From Saccharibacillus soli (GTDB lineage: Bacteria; Bacillota; Bacilli; Paenibacillales; Paenibacillaceae): 64,000 nucleotides of DNA. Positions 38,538 through 47,166 of this stretch are shown one piece after another (position 1 is the first letter of the stretch; each line of letters opens with the position of its first letter). The notes beneath the pieces are model-generated. The model had not been told where the DNA came from and did no database searches. It saw only the letters and a program-made list of their open reading frames with translations. The translations under genes and the position numbers were made by a program. The stretch lies in assembly GCA_002189105.1 (NCBI GenBank), contig NIOB01000003.1, positions 678,793-742,792 of the forward strand, written 5' to 3'.

Positions 38538-39485
38538 TTAACGGATCATCAATCCAGCTGCACCGATCATGCCGGCATCGTTGCCCAGCATCGCAGGTAC
38601 GATGGTTACGCCCTGCTGAAGCGGGTCAGGCGTCAGCTGTGCGAACGTCTCGCGGATCGGATCGAACAGAATGTCGCCCGCCTTCGATACGCCGCCGCCA
38701 ATGATAAAGCTCTGCGGGTTCAGCACAGCAGCCACAGCCGCCATTGCCTTGCCCAGATAGAAAGCAGCGCGCTTAACGATGCGCAGTGCCACTTCGTCCC
38801 CGGCTTTGGCTGCATCGAAGACTGTCTTCGCAGTAATCTCGCTGGCGTCCGCGATGAAGGTACGTTCTCCACGTTCTACCGCTTCCTTCGCCATGCGAAT
38901 GATGCCCGTAGCCGAAGACACGGTCTCCAGGCAGCCCAGCTTGCCGCAGCCGCACTGAATCGCTTCGATGTCCGGCACTACGTCGATATGGCCCACTTCC
39001 CCAGCCATTCCGGCAAATCCTTGATAAATCCGACTGTTAATAATGATTCCGCCGCCTACGCCAGTTCCCAGCGTGAAGCAGACGCAGTTCTCCATCCCGG
39101 CTCCGGCTCCGCTCCAGGCTTCGCCGAGAGCTGCCACATTGGCATCGTTATCAATCCGTACGGGCTTGCCGAGCCGCTCCTCAAGAATGGCGCGAATCGG
39201 AACGTCCTTGAAGCCTATGTTCGGGGCCATGACGATGACGCCGTCACGAACATTTGTGAATCCGGCTACTCCAGCGCCGACTCCGGCCAGTTGTTCCCAA
39301 GAATAGGGGGACTCTTCGACAACCCGGCGAACATAATCCGCCATATTGGAGATCACCTGTTCCGTACCTTCGGCTACTCCTGTGGGTCCTTCGTAAGTAT
39401 GCAGCAGAACGCCGCTCTCGCTGCACAGACCGACCTTGATCGTGGTGCCGCCCAGATCCATCCCGACGTAGACATTTTCAGACAT
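38538..39485 (-). CDS. glcK: ROK-family glucokinase
   Basis: 315 residues from ATG at 39485 (AAAAGGTGG 8 nt upstream). Phosphorylates glucose in the cytoplasm. ATP site VGMDLGGTTIKVGL, substrate motif RIDNDANVAALGEAW, FTLGTGVGGGIIIN, GHIDV, and the ROK zinc site CGCGKLGCLE are intact, and C-terminal IIGGGVSKAGD fits. Preceded by its own good promoter (39544-39572). It stands near regulators of carbon metabolism (HPr-like, YvcK). Confidence 0.95.
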   Translation of the reverse strand: MSENVYVGMDLGGTTIKVGLCSESGVLLHTYEGPTGVAEGTEQVISNMADYVRRVVEESPYSWEQLAGVGAGVAGFTNVRDGVIVMAPNIGFKDVPIRAILEERLGKPVRIDNDANVAALGEAWSGAGAGMENCVCFTLGTGVGGGIIINSRIYQGFAGMAGEVGHIDVVPDIEAIQCGCGKLGCLETVSSATGIIRMAKEAVERGERTFIADASEITAKTVFDAAKAGDEVALRIVKRAAFYLGKAMAAVAAVLNPQSFIIGGGVSKAGDILFDPIRETFAQLTPDPLQQGVTIVPAMLGNDAGMIGAAGLMIR

Positions 39486-39543
39486 CATACAAGCCACCTT
39501 TTTTATCTTTTGTGTAAGTCCAAAAGCGTTTCCTTCGTATCCC

Positions 39544-39572
39544 ACTATAAGCGAACACCCCCTTCCGGTCAA
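39544..39572 (-). promoter_or_regulatory. glcK promoter
   Basis: TTGACC, 17-nt spacer, TATAGT on the minus strand. The rest of the 39486-39850 gap holds only this and the terminator at 39787-39820. Confidence 0.75.
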
Positions 39573-39786
39573 GCGAGCGCGGCACCATGCAAAGCCTTGC
39601 GCCATAAGGGTCGAAAGCCCTTTCTGGCAAAGGCTTCTTCCCTGCTTGCCCGTTCGCAATTCCCTTTCGCATACTGCGGCACGCCCGGGGGCGTGGAAAC
39701 CCTTATGGGACGCGGGTTTGCATCCATTTCGCCAATACACTCCCACAGGAATGACAGCGATTTTCCGACAAATTTGAGGCGAGCCG

Positions 39787-39820
39787 AAAAAGCCTCTCTT
39801 CCACCAGGAGAAGAGAAGCT
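39787..39820 (-). terminator. terminator of the hemerythrin/PAS gene
   Basis: AGCTTCTCTTC...GAAGAGAGGCTTTTT on the minus strand. Confidence 0.78.
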
Positions 39821-39850
39821 GGGTTCATGCACGGATCTTTTGTTGATCGC

Positions 39851-41239
39851 TCAGGACATGATTCGCTTCTGGCCTTCCAGCGCCTGAATTGGAGCAATGT
39901 TCTGCGTAAACTCCAGTGTGCCCTTATAATGGCCCTGCTCATCCCGAATCGCAAAGTAGCGGATATAGACGAATTTATCTCGTACCGGAATCCAGAAATC
40001 CTCAATGTCTTTGGCGCCTGATTTGAAATCACGCAGCAGTTCTTCTACGACATGTACGCTTTGCGGCGGATGGCAGTTCTGCACAGAGCGACCAATGACC
40101 GCCTTCGTACGTGCGAAGATCCGCTCCCTGCTATGCGAGAAATAGCGTACAATATCGTTCTCGTCGATAAAGGTCAGATCGACGGGGAGATGATTCATAA
40201 TCAGCTCCAACTGCGCGACGGACAGGGTGCCCGTGTTGAAGCGCACGAACCCTTCGGCGATGGGTGCCGGAGCAGCTTCGCCCGCACCCTCCCGCTCCTG
40301 GCGGAGCATGTCCGCCACCCACTGGGGCATTCCGGCAGGCTGCGAGCCCTGCGCGGCAGCTGCGGCCTTGACGCTCACCACAGGGGCAGCGTCTGGTTCT
40401 GCGGCGATACCCGGTTCCGGTGCACGCGCCGGAACCCAGCGCGGGGTGCCTGGGATCAGGCAGTAGCCGATTTCTTCCGTCTCTTCGGCGATCTTGACCC
40501 ATTCGTCTTCGGTCAGTTTCTTGAGCGCCATGGGAAGCAGAATATTCTCTTCCTTGAAGATCATCTCTTCCACTTCGCGTACGGCACCTTCGATCTGTCT
40601 GCGCACCGCCTCACGATCGCCCATGTATTCGGTCAGCAGCTGCTTCGCCGCTTTGATCTCTGCCCGTATGCCATCGTCCACGCCCCACATCACCTGGGTC
40701 GGACCGTAAATGCCGTAGCGTTCCAGATAAGGAAACAGCAGATTTTCCTTGCGTGAATAATGCTTGTCCACATCCAGCAGCAGATTCAGATCCTCCAGCA
40801 GTTTGAAGCGGTTCGCATCAGAATCCTTTTTCATAAACTTGTCCAGGTGCAGGGAGATCGAGAAGCCGGTCAGACGTTCCAGCTCGCGGTTCTCCAGCTT
40901 GAAGGTATGCACGGGATGGCCCGGCTGTGCTTCCGGTGCCGACGACGAAGCGCCATGAATATCCGAGATGGAACCGTCAAAGATCGAAGCGTGAACCGAA
41001 CACAGACGCTGGACTTCCGAGACCGGAATCCCTTCCTCCCGCATTAGGGAATCTTCCAGCATAGAGATTTCTTCGACCTCCACATGACCGACTGCCTGCC
41101 GGAAACGCTCTTTGACCTGCGCCGGATCAGCCCCCGCATGCAGCTGCTTGATAATCGCCTTCAACTCTTCCCGCCGGCGCAGCTGCGCCTCATCCATCTG
41201 CCGGGCTGCATGTTCACGATTGTTAATAAGCTCACTCAT
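39851..41239 (-). CDS. DUF438-hemerythrin-PAS protein
   Basis: 462 residues from ATG at 41239 (AAGGAGG upstream). Residues about 20-90 match DUF438 (REELKAIIKQLHAGADPAQVKERFRQAVGHVEVEEISMLEDSLM). Residues about 108-250 are a hemerythrin-like helical bundle with candidate iron ligands in HPVHTFKLEN, DKHYSRKENLLFPYLE and EEMIFKEENILLPMAL. Residues about 335-450 are a PAS domain (LELIMNHLPVDLTFIDENDIVRYFSHSRERIFARTKAVIGRSVQNCHPP). A Pro/Ala-rich linker joins the last two. It probably senses oxygen, NO or redox state and is encoded with the DUF1858 protein 31 nt upstream. No output domain is present. Confidence 0.88.
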   Translation of the reverse strand: MSELINNREHAARQMDEAQLRRREELKAIIKQLHAGADPAQVKERFRQAVGHVEVEEISMLEDSLMREEGIPVSEVQRLCSVHASIFDGSISDIHGASSSAPEAQPGHPVHTFKLENRELERLTGFSISLHLDKFMKKDSDANRFKLLEDLNLLLDVDKHYSRKENLLFPYLERYGIYGPTQVMWGVDDGIRAEIKAAKQLLTEYMGDREAVRRQIEGAVREVEEMIFKEENILLPMALKKLTEDEWVKIAEETEEIGYCLIPGTPRWVPARAPEPGIAAEPDAAPVVSVKAAAAAQGSQPAGMPQWVADMLRQEREGAGEAAPAPIAEGFVRFNTGTLSVAQLELIMNHLPVDLTFIDENDIVRYFSHSRERIFARTKAVIGRSVQNCHPPQSVHVVEELLRDFKSGAKDIEDFWIPVRDKFVYIRYFAIRDEQGHYKGTLEFTQNIAPIQALEGQKRIMS

Positions 41240-41270
41240 GTCCGTTCCTCCTTATGCTCCCTGCCCTATT

Positions 41271-41498
41271 CTATCCTTCAACTTCATATCCATGTGCCCG
41301 GAATGTTTCCCGAACGTGATTCGGATCGATTCGTTTCATCTTCGCGCCTTTTATAGGGGTCATAAACTTACCCATTGTCTCCAGCATCCCCGGTTCGGCG
41401 ATTCTACGGAATCCCAGTCCCATCATGATGACCGCCACCTCCGGCTCCTCCGTCACCAGCTCGTATACGCTCCGGTTCAAATCGATTGTTTTGCCCAT
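41271..41498 (-). CDS. DUF1858 domain protein
   Basis: 75 residues from ATG at 41498 (AAAGGGG upstream). The sequence IDLNRSVYELVTEEPEVAVIMMGLGFRRIAEPGMLETMGKFMTPIKGAKMKRID is a whole DUF1858 unit, often found beside or fused to DUF438/hemerythrin and ScdA-like proteins. No Cys is present, so it does not itself bind Fe-S. Co-transcribed with the following hemerythrin/PAS gene. Confidence 0.88.
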   Translation of the reverse strand: MGKTIDLNRSVYELVTEEPEVAVIMMGLGFRRIAEPGMLETMGKFMTPIKGAKMKRIDPNHVRETFRAHGYEVEG

Positions 41499-41642
41499 GA
41501 TCTGCCCCTTTCCGCCGCCAATCGTAGCTACTTCTTGGAATCCTCACTGCTTCAAATTTTGCTGAAAACAATTCTCAACCAAAATGTAGCACGCCTCCTC
41601 ACTCTGCCTTGTGATTCCACGCACAATCTTTTTATTCCTGTT

Positions 41643-41688
41643 AAAAAGGACGTTAATGCTGCGTCATAGCGCTGCTCAACGTCCTTTC
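41643..41688 (-). terminator. terminator of the AAA ATPase gene
   Basis: AAAGGACGTT...AACGTCCTTTTT on the minus strand. Confidence 0.8.
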
Positions 41689-41705
41689 TACTTCAAACTG
41701 CTCAC

Positions 41706-42482
41706 CTATTTATCCCCATCTTCCAACAGCTGCTTCACCATCTGTTCCCGATTATTCAGAAATTCTCGCGTGACGATGTAATGCTCCGTGTCCTCCAATC
41801 CGCACTCCTGAATACCGGCTGTCGTCAAGTTGTACAGTCGGCAGTCGGGATAGGCCATCAGCAGCGGAGAATGGGTGGAGATGATGAACTGCCCACCCTG
41901 CCGGGCTAATTCATGAATCCGCGTTAGCATCGCCAATTGGCGAACCGGAGACAACGCCGCTTCCGGCTCGTCGAGAATGAACAGACCATTTGAACCGAAT
42001 CGGTGCATAAATGTGGCAAAAAAAGCTTCCCCGTGCGACTGCTCATGCAGGGAGCGCCCGCCGTAGCTGGAGATGATTCTCCCACCGCCTGATTCTTTGT
42101 CCAACTCATCAATTGCCGTTGCCACGTTATAATAGCTCTCCGCGCGGAAAAAGAACCCGTCTTTCGGACGGACAGCGCCGCGAATTAATCGGATATGACG
42201 ATGCAGCTCGGAGTGAGTCGCCGCCGTCGCAAAATTGAAGTTGAGCGTGCCGCCTTCCGGGTTGAATCCCCAGGCCGTCGCAATCGCTTCGAGCAGCGTG
42301 GACTTGCCCACCCCATTTTCACCAACCAGATATGTGACCCGTGCATGAAAATCAAGACGCTCCAGCTCCCGAACCGCAGGCAGATGAAAGGGATAGGCAG
42401 ACGCCTGTGTTATGCTGCCGGGCACCCGCTCAATTCGGCGCAGATAACGGCGATCCGCTGCGCCTTCGTTCCTCCTGTTCAT
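41706..42482 (-). CDS. AAA/ABC-type ATPase, stand-alone
   Basis: 258 residues from ATG at 42482 (AAAGGAGG upstream). Walker A YLVGENGVGKSTLLEAIA, an ABC-like signature SHGEAFFATFMHRF, Walker B GLFILDEPEAALSP and switch His ISTHSPLLMAYPD show an SMC/ABC-like ATPase head without coiled coil or membrane partner. Similar chromosomal proteins are common in Firmicutes, function unknown; a few relatives occur in defence systems, but no partner nuclease is next to it. Confidence 0.85.
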   Translation of the reverse strand: MNRRNEGAADRRYLRRIERVPGSITQASAYPFHLPAVRELERLDFHARVTYLVGENGVGKSTLLEAIATAWGFNPEGGTLNFNFATAATHSELHRHIRLIRGAVRPKDGFFFRAESYYNVATAIDELDKESGGGRIISSYGGRSLHEQSHGEAFFATFMHRFGSNGLFILDEPEAALSPVRQLAMLTRIHELARQGGQFIISTHSPLLMAYPDCRLYNLTTAGIQECGLEDTEHYIVTREFLNNREQMVKQLLEDGDK

Positions 42483-42533
42483 GGATATTGACCTCCTTTT
42501 GCGAAAAAAATTTTGACGAAATAAGTCCTAACG

Positions 42534-42589
42534 AAAAAAAGAACGCGCCGACAAGAAGTTCCTTTCGGATCTCTGTCTGCGCGTTCTTG
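42534..42589 (-). terminator. trxB terminator
   Basis: AAGAACGCGC...GCGCGTTCTT then TTTTTT on the minus strand. Confidence 0.82.
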
Positions 42590-42609
42590 ATGATTGCGGT
42601 TATAGGCTC

Positions 42610-43569
42610 TTAACGATCGAGAGTCTCGCTCCAGTCATGCACGACGCTGCCTTCGAGATATTTCTCGCAGTCCATCGCCGCCATGCAGCCGCTGCCCGCA
42701 GCCGTGATCGCCTGACGATACTTTGTATCCTGTACGTCTCCGCAGGCGAAGATGCCCGGAATGTTGGTCTCGGTCGTACCTGGCTTCACCACCACATACC
42801 CATGACCATCCAGTTCGACATGTCCTTGCAGGAAGGTCGTATTAGGCGTGTGGCCGATCGCTACGAACACACCATCCGCTTCGATCAGTTCCTCTTCACC
42901 TGTCTCATTGTTATGAACTTTCAGTCCTTTGAGGCCCGTCTCGCCTGCCACGACTTCCAGCGGCTTGCGATTCAGCGCCCAGGAGACTTTCTCGTTCTCG
43001 CGTGCGCGATCCTGCATAATCTTGGAAGCACGCAGCTCCTCGCGGCGGTTCACCACCGTCACTTCAGTCGCAAATCTGGTCAGGAAGCTGGCTTCTTCCA
43101 TTGCGGAGTCGCCGCCCCCGATGACGATCAGCTTTTTGCCACGGAAGAAAAATCCGTCGCAGGTTGCGCAGGTGCTGACGCCGCGTCCAATGTTGTCCTG
43201 CTCACCCGGAATACCCAGGTAGCGAGCGGAAGCGCCTGTGGAAATAATCACCGATTCGGCTTCGATGGTACCGGCGCCTTCCACGGTAATTTTGAAGGGA
43301 CGCTGCGAGAAATCGACTGCATCCACCCAACCGTTCATAAACTCGGCACCAAAACGCTCGGCCTGCTTGCGCATATTGTCCATCAGTTCGGGTCCCATGA
43401 TTCCATCAGGGAAGCCTGGGAAGTTCTCGATGTCAGTGGTCGTCGTCAGCTGTCCACCTGGTTGAAGCCCTTCAATGACCAGAGGGCTGAGATTGGCGCG
43501 AGCCAGGTAAATGGCTGCGGTCAGACCGGATGGTCCCGTTCCGATCACTACGGTTTTGTGCTTCTGCAT
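42610..43569 (-). CDS. trxB: Thioredoxin-disulfide reductase
   Basis: 319 residues. FAD- and NADPH-dependent reduction of thioredoxin. FAD-binding VVIGTGPSGLTAAIYLARA, QPGGQLTTTTDIENFPGF, redox-active CATC in GVSTCATCDGFFF, NADPH-site VIGGGDSAMEEA and NRREELRASK, and C-terminal GIFACGDVQDTKYRQAITAAGSG are intact. 57 nt behind the TPR gene, as in B. subtilis trxB-yvcD. Confidence 0.97.
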   Translation of the reverse strand: MQKHKTVVIGTGPSGLTAAIYLARANLSPLVIEGLQPGGQLTTTTDIENFPGFPDGIMGPELMDNMRKQAERFGAEFMNGWVDAVDFSQRPFKITVEGAGTIEAESVIISTGASARYLGIPGEQDNIGRGVSTCATCDGFFFRGKKLIVIGGGDSAMEEASFLTRFATEVTVVNRREELRASKIMQDRARENEKVSWALNRKPLEVVAGETGLKGLKVHNNETGEEELIEADGVFVAIGHTPNTTFLQGHVELDGHGYVVVKPGTTETNIPGIFACGDVQDTKYRQAITAAGSGCMAAMDCEKYLEGSVVHDWSETLDR

Positions 43570-43626
43570 ACAGGCATCCTCCTTGGGTTCTGTGGTTTGG
43601 GGCGACCTGTCTTCTTCAATCGCCGC

Positions 43627-45354
43627 CTAATGTTGTAATCCCTTGCGATAGTCTTTGCGTTCCTTGATCTTGCAGACCTGATCCATTCGCTTGACGTACC
43701 GACCAATCGTGGAGGCCGATACCCCGTAACGGCGTCCCATTTCTTCATAAGTCGAGTCGCCGCGGCGAAGCTTGTCGGTGAGATAATCCAGCGCCGCTGC
43801 CCAACCCTCGATATGCGAGAGTACCGGCACGTCCGGATACAGACGGCGCAGGAAATCGGTCCATAACGATTCCAGGTCACGGCGCAGACCAAAGTCACTG
43901 GGTGTGCACGAGGCACGGATCGCCGTGTCCAATACGTCCTGCCAGCGCTTCTCCCAGACCGGCAGTTCCGCCGGTTCCCGGGCGAGTTCGGGCGCCGGAA
44001 GTTCGTCTTCCTCGAATACGTCAATACGTTCCAGTTCGACTTCCCCCAGCGTCTTCCAGGCCAGTTCGCGCAGCTCGTCAGACTCGTGCGGGCTGCGTGC
44101 CAGCGTGCGCAGCACTTCGGTCAGCTCCTCATCTCCCTGAGGATGACAGGCTTGCATTGCATGACGCTTGTCTTCCTCGCTGCCCATGCGAAGCTTGCGC
44201 AGCAGGCCGGCGCGAATCGCAGGTGACTCCTCCGGGAGACTGCTCTCCCAGCGCCGCTCGGGTTCGCTGCGGCGGGACACTTCCAGCCGGTATTGATAAT
44301 TCACCGGCTCCTGAACGCCATGTTCGCGCCACTCCGGCAGTCGGCTGAGATAATACGCCGCGGCATCCGCCTGCGGATCAAGCTTGAGCGTCTGCTTCCA
44401 CAGACGTTCCGCCGCATCCAGACGTCCGCTGTGCAAAGCAGCCACAGCTCCATAATGGTGAATCGAAGCGTCTCCGTCCGCATCCCCGCCAGCCAACAGC
44501 CGGCGAAAATGTCCATACGCCGCCTCATGCTCACCCAGAATTCCGAGCGTAGTCGCCAGCTTGAAGGCATGTTCCCGGTGAAAAGGCAGCACGGCGGCCA
44601 ACCGTCGTGCCAGCACGACCGACTCTTCAAGGCCGGATAGGCCGGAGTACCGCCGGAAGATAGCCAGATTGCAAAGTCCGTGCAGATTGCCCGGATCATG
44701 CCGCAGCACATCTTCTACGGTCTCCAGCGCGCGGTCTGTCGAACCCATATAATAATAGGCCAGTGCCAGATTATTGGCCGCTGCCGCAAAATCCGGATAT
44801 TCGTCCAGCACCTGTTCAAGCCGTTTGGCTGCTTCTGCAAATTGGCCTTCTTCAAGCATTGCGCGGGCCTGATCGTGCTCATCCATTCCCCGACGAGCCA
44901 ATACACGATGTGCGCGTATATTGCGCTTGAGTTCATTTTGAAGCAGCGAGATCATCTCTTCGGCCTCTTGCAGAAACTGCCCGGACGCATCCTCTTCCAG
45001 ATACGTTAACAGTGCTTCTTCCGCCTCTTCAAACCGCTCCATATTGGCAAAATTGTTCGCCATGTAAAACCGGCATTCGACCATGGTTGGATCGACCTGT
45101 TCGAGCACATTCATCAGGACGGCGTTCGACGCTTCGTAATCGCCCATCTCTGATAATATACCCGCCATGTTGCAATGGTTCACCGGATTGTCTGGTTTCA
45201 GTTCCACTGCTTTGCGAAAATATTTTAACGCCTTGTCATATTGGTAGCGATCCAGCGCGCGGACAGCTCTTTCAAAGAAAAAGCTTTCGTCCATCGACAA
45301 AGAAACCACGTCGTTGAGCCTCGGTCTCTCTTCACGCTGATAGTTCCCGTTCAC
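43627..45354 (-). CDS. TPR repeat protein with C-terminal HTH (YvcD-like)
   Basis: 575 residues with a GTG start at 45354 (GGGGG 10 nt upstream); ATG 45294 is an alternative, and an extension to 45705 lacks support. TPR units run through residues about 25-340 (YQYDKALKYFRKAVELKPDNPVNHCNMAGIL; AKRLEQVLDEYPDFAAAANNLALAYYYMG). The C-terminus carries a helix-turn-helix (STYEEMGRRYGVSASTIGRYVKRM). No membrane span. Likely a scaffold; its partner is unknown. An extended -10 (TGCTATACT) lies upstream near 45410. Confidence 0.85.
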   Translation of the reverse strand: MNGNYQREERPRLNDVVSLSMDESFFFERAVRALDRYQYDKALKYFRKAVELKPDNPVNHCNMAGILSEMGDYEASNAVLMNVLEQVDPTMVECRFYMANNFANMERFEEAEEALLTYLEEDASGQFLQEAEEMISLLQNELKRNIRAHRVLARRGMDEHDQARAMLEEGQFAEAAKRLEQVLDEYPDFAAAANNLALAYYYMGSTDRALETVEDVLRHDPGNLHGLCNLAIFRRYSGLSGLEESVVLARRLAAVLPFHREHAFKLATTLGILGEHEAAYGHFRRLLAGGDADGDASIHHYGAVAALHSGRLDAAERLWKQTLKLDPQADAAAYYLSRLPEWREHGVQEPVNYQYRLEVSRRSEPERRWESSLPEESPAIRAGLLRKLRMGSEEDKRHAMQACHPQGDEELTEVLRTLARSPHESDELRELAWKTLGEVELERIDVFEEDELPAPELAREPAELPVWEKRWQDVLDTAIRASCTPSDFGLRRDLESLWTDFLRRLYPDVPVLSHIEGWAAALDYLTDKLRRGDSTYEEMGRRYGVSASTIGRYVKRMDQVCKIKERKDYRKGLQH

Positions 45355-45478
45355 CTGAGCAAGGCCCCCTTTTTCTCTGCTGAAAATGTGAATCTCAACC
45401 AGTATAGCACACTTCCACCCTGACGACTGCCCGGTCGATCGCCCTGCGATAACCACGATTTTACTGTCATGGGGGTTG

Positions 45479-45568
45479 AGCTTCCGGCACGGAAGCTGTG
45501 CCGTGCAGATCGCCGCGAAGCGGCGCAGCCTGCACAAACGCGGCGGCCGCCCTAAGGCTGCCGCCGCA
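45479..45568. repeat. cluster of three GC-rich hairpins
   Basis: AGCTTCC/GGAAGCT (45479-45497), TGCA...CGCCGC/GCGGCG...TGCA (45504-45534), and GCGGCGGC/GCCGCCGC (45540-45568) in a row, in the 590-nt gap between prs and the TPR gene. Confidence 0.6.
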
Positions 45569-45665
45569 GCGATGGAAAGGCACTTTCGACCCTGAGCGCC
45601 AACTCTGCCTACAGGCTGGCTGGCTTCAGGTCCTTTCCGCTTTAATGGGTTAAGTCTTGGGTGTC

Positions 45666-45944
45666 TTAGCTCTTTAAGGTTCGGTTTCGTTTTTCTGAAA
45701 CGCACTTGAAGCGTGTGCGCTTTAAGCCTACCTTTGGAGGAGTTGTGGCACGGTGCGTTAGCTCTTTAAGGTTCGGTTTCGTTTTTCTGAAACGCACTTG
45801 AAGCGTGTGCGTTTTAAGCTTACCTTTGGAGGAGTTGTGGCACGGTGCGTTAGCTCTTTAAGGTTCGGTTTCGTTTTTCTGAAACGCACTTGAAGCGTGT
45901 GCGTTTCAGAAAAACGAAAGCCTACTATTAAGGAGCTAACGCAC
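45666..45944. repeat. 92-bp direct tandem repeat ending in a 100-nt palindrome
   Basis: Unit starting TTAGCTCTTTAAGGTTCGG repeats at 45666, 45758 and 45850 (period 92). Each unit holds GAAACGCAC-ttgaa-GCGTGTGCG. The third copy is cut off and continued by its own complement, giving a palindrome from GTGCGTTAGCTC (45845) to GAGCTAACGCAC (45944), which touches the prs stop and may act as its terminator. Confidence 0.85.
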
Positions 45945-46891
45945 TAAATCCCCGCGTCACTGAATAAAGTCGCCAGTGATCCGCCTTCCAAGATAATATG
46001 AATCGCTCTGGCCAGCATCGGCGCGACGGGCAGTACGGTGAAGCGTGAGGAATGGTCAATCGGCAGCGCGATCGAGTCGGTAATAACGACTTCGGCGATG
46101 CTCGGATGATCCAGCCTCTGAACCGCTCCATCAGAAAATACCCCGTGTGTCGCACATACAATCGGGTCTTTGGCATTACGTTCTTTCAAACCCTCAACCA
46201 CTTTGAGAATCGTGGAGCCGGTATCGATCAGGTCTTCCATAATGATCGGTGTCCGACCCTCCACTTCGCCGATTACGTGCGTAATCATCGCCTCATTATG
46301 AGACGGCCGCTTCTTGAGCATGATCGCAACCGGCGAGTCCAGACGATTCGCCAGCTTCTCAGCCAACTTGGCACGTCCTGCATCCGGCGATACCACGACC
46401 GGGTCCACAATATTTTTGCTGCGTAAATAGTTGGCAATCAGATCCAGCGTGGTCAGGTGATCGACCGGAATATTGAAGAAGCCCTGAATCGCTGCTGCAT
46501 GCAGCTCAATCGTTACAACGCGCGTTGCTCCAGCCGTGGTCAGTACATCTGCGACCATCTTGGCCGAGATCGGCTCACGCGGTGCGGCCTTACGTTCCTG
46601 ACGCGCATAGCCGTAATACGGGATCACCACGTTCACCGTACGTGCCGAAGCACGCTTGGCTGCGTCAATCATGACCAGCAGCTCTACAAAATGTTCATTG
46701 ATCGGATGGGAAAGCGACTGCACGATAAAGACATCCAGATTACGGATGCTTTCCTCGTAATGTACGTAACTCTCTCCGCTCTTGAATTTGGTCAACTTGA
46801 CCTTGCCCGGCGTAACGCCCAGACTGTCGCAGATCCGGTCCACTAGGCCCGGATTGGACGACCCCGAAAATACACGCATCCTGTGCTGCAT
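45944..46891 (-). CDS. prs: Ribose-phosphate pyrophosphokinase (divergent form)
   Basis: 315 residues from ATG at 46891 (GGGAGGG 4 nt upstream). Makes PRPP from ribose-5-phosphate and ATP. The catalytic flexible loop PYYGYARQERKAAPREPIS, VVSPDAGRAKLAEKLA, and the PRPP loop IIMEDLIDTGSTI are present, but the last reads EDLIDTGST in place of the usual DDxIDTAGT, and the N-terminal GESYVHYEESIRN is unlike the usual GEIxVxIEESVRG. It may be a second paralogue. Neighbouring his genes use PRPP. It ends in a long palindrome. Confidence 0.88.
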   Translation of the reverse strand: MQHRMRVFSGSSNPGLVDRICDSLGVTPGKVKLTKFKSGESYVHYEESIRNLDVFIVQSLSHPINEHFVELLVMIDAAKRASARTVNVVIPYYGYARQERKAAPREPISAKMVADVLTTAGATRVVTIELHAAAIQGFFNIPVDHLTTLDLIANYLRSKNIVDPVVVSPDAGRAKLAEKLANRLDSPVAIMLKKRPSHNEAMITHVIGEVEGRTPIIMEDLIDTGSTILKVVEGLKERNAKDPIVCATHGVFSDGAVQRLDHPSIAEVVITDSIALPIDHSSRFTVLPVAPMLARAIHIILEGGSLATLFSDAGI

Positions 46892-47044
46892 GGCACCCTC
46901 CCGCACTTTTTTGATTAAAATCACCCCGAAGCGGGCGAGTGAAGCGGCTTGGAAGACTTCCTCCCAAACCTCCGCCGCACTCGACGCCCGGATCGATACC
47001 GGCCGAACCGCTTAACGCGGGGCGGCGAACTTAACCTGTTTTTG

Positions 47045-47073
47045 ATTATACCCCAATCGCCTGTGACGCAAAA
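47045..47073 (-). promoter_or_regulatory. prs promoter
   Basis: TATAAT at 47050-47045 with TTTGCG/TTTTGC 16-17 nt upstream on the minus strand; the -35 overlaps the hisJ terminator tail. Confidence 0.6.
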
Positions 47074-47101
47074 GCAAAGAGACGCCGAAATCGGCGTCTC
47101 T
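47071..47101 (-). terminator. terminator of the his operon, after hisJ
   Basis: AGAGACGCCG-attt-CGGCGTCTCT then TTGCTTTT on the minus strand. Confidence 0.85.
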
Positions 47102-47166
47102 GGCACATGTTCTCGGATCGACCGATTTATTTTCCCTATAGATTGTCCTTCTTCCGCATCGACTTC

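Noticed and set aside
41706-42482. AAA ATPase as part of an anti-phage system
   Set aside because: It stands alone between housekeeping genes, has backbone-like composition and no nuclease or reverse transcriptase partner.
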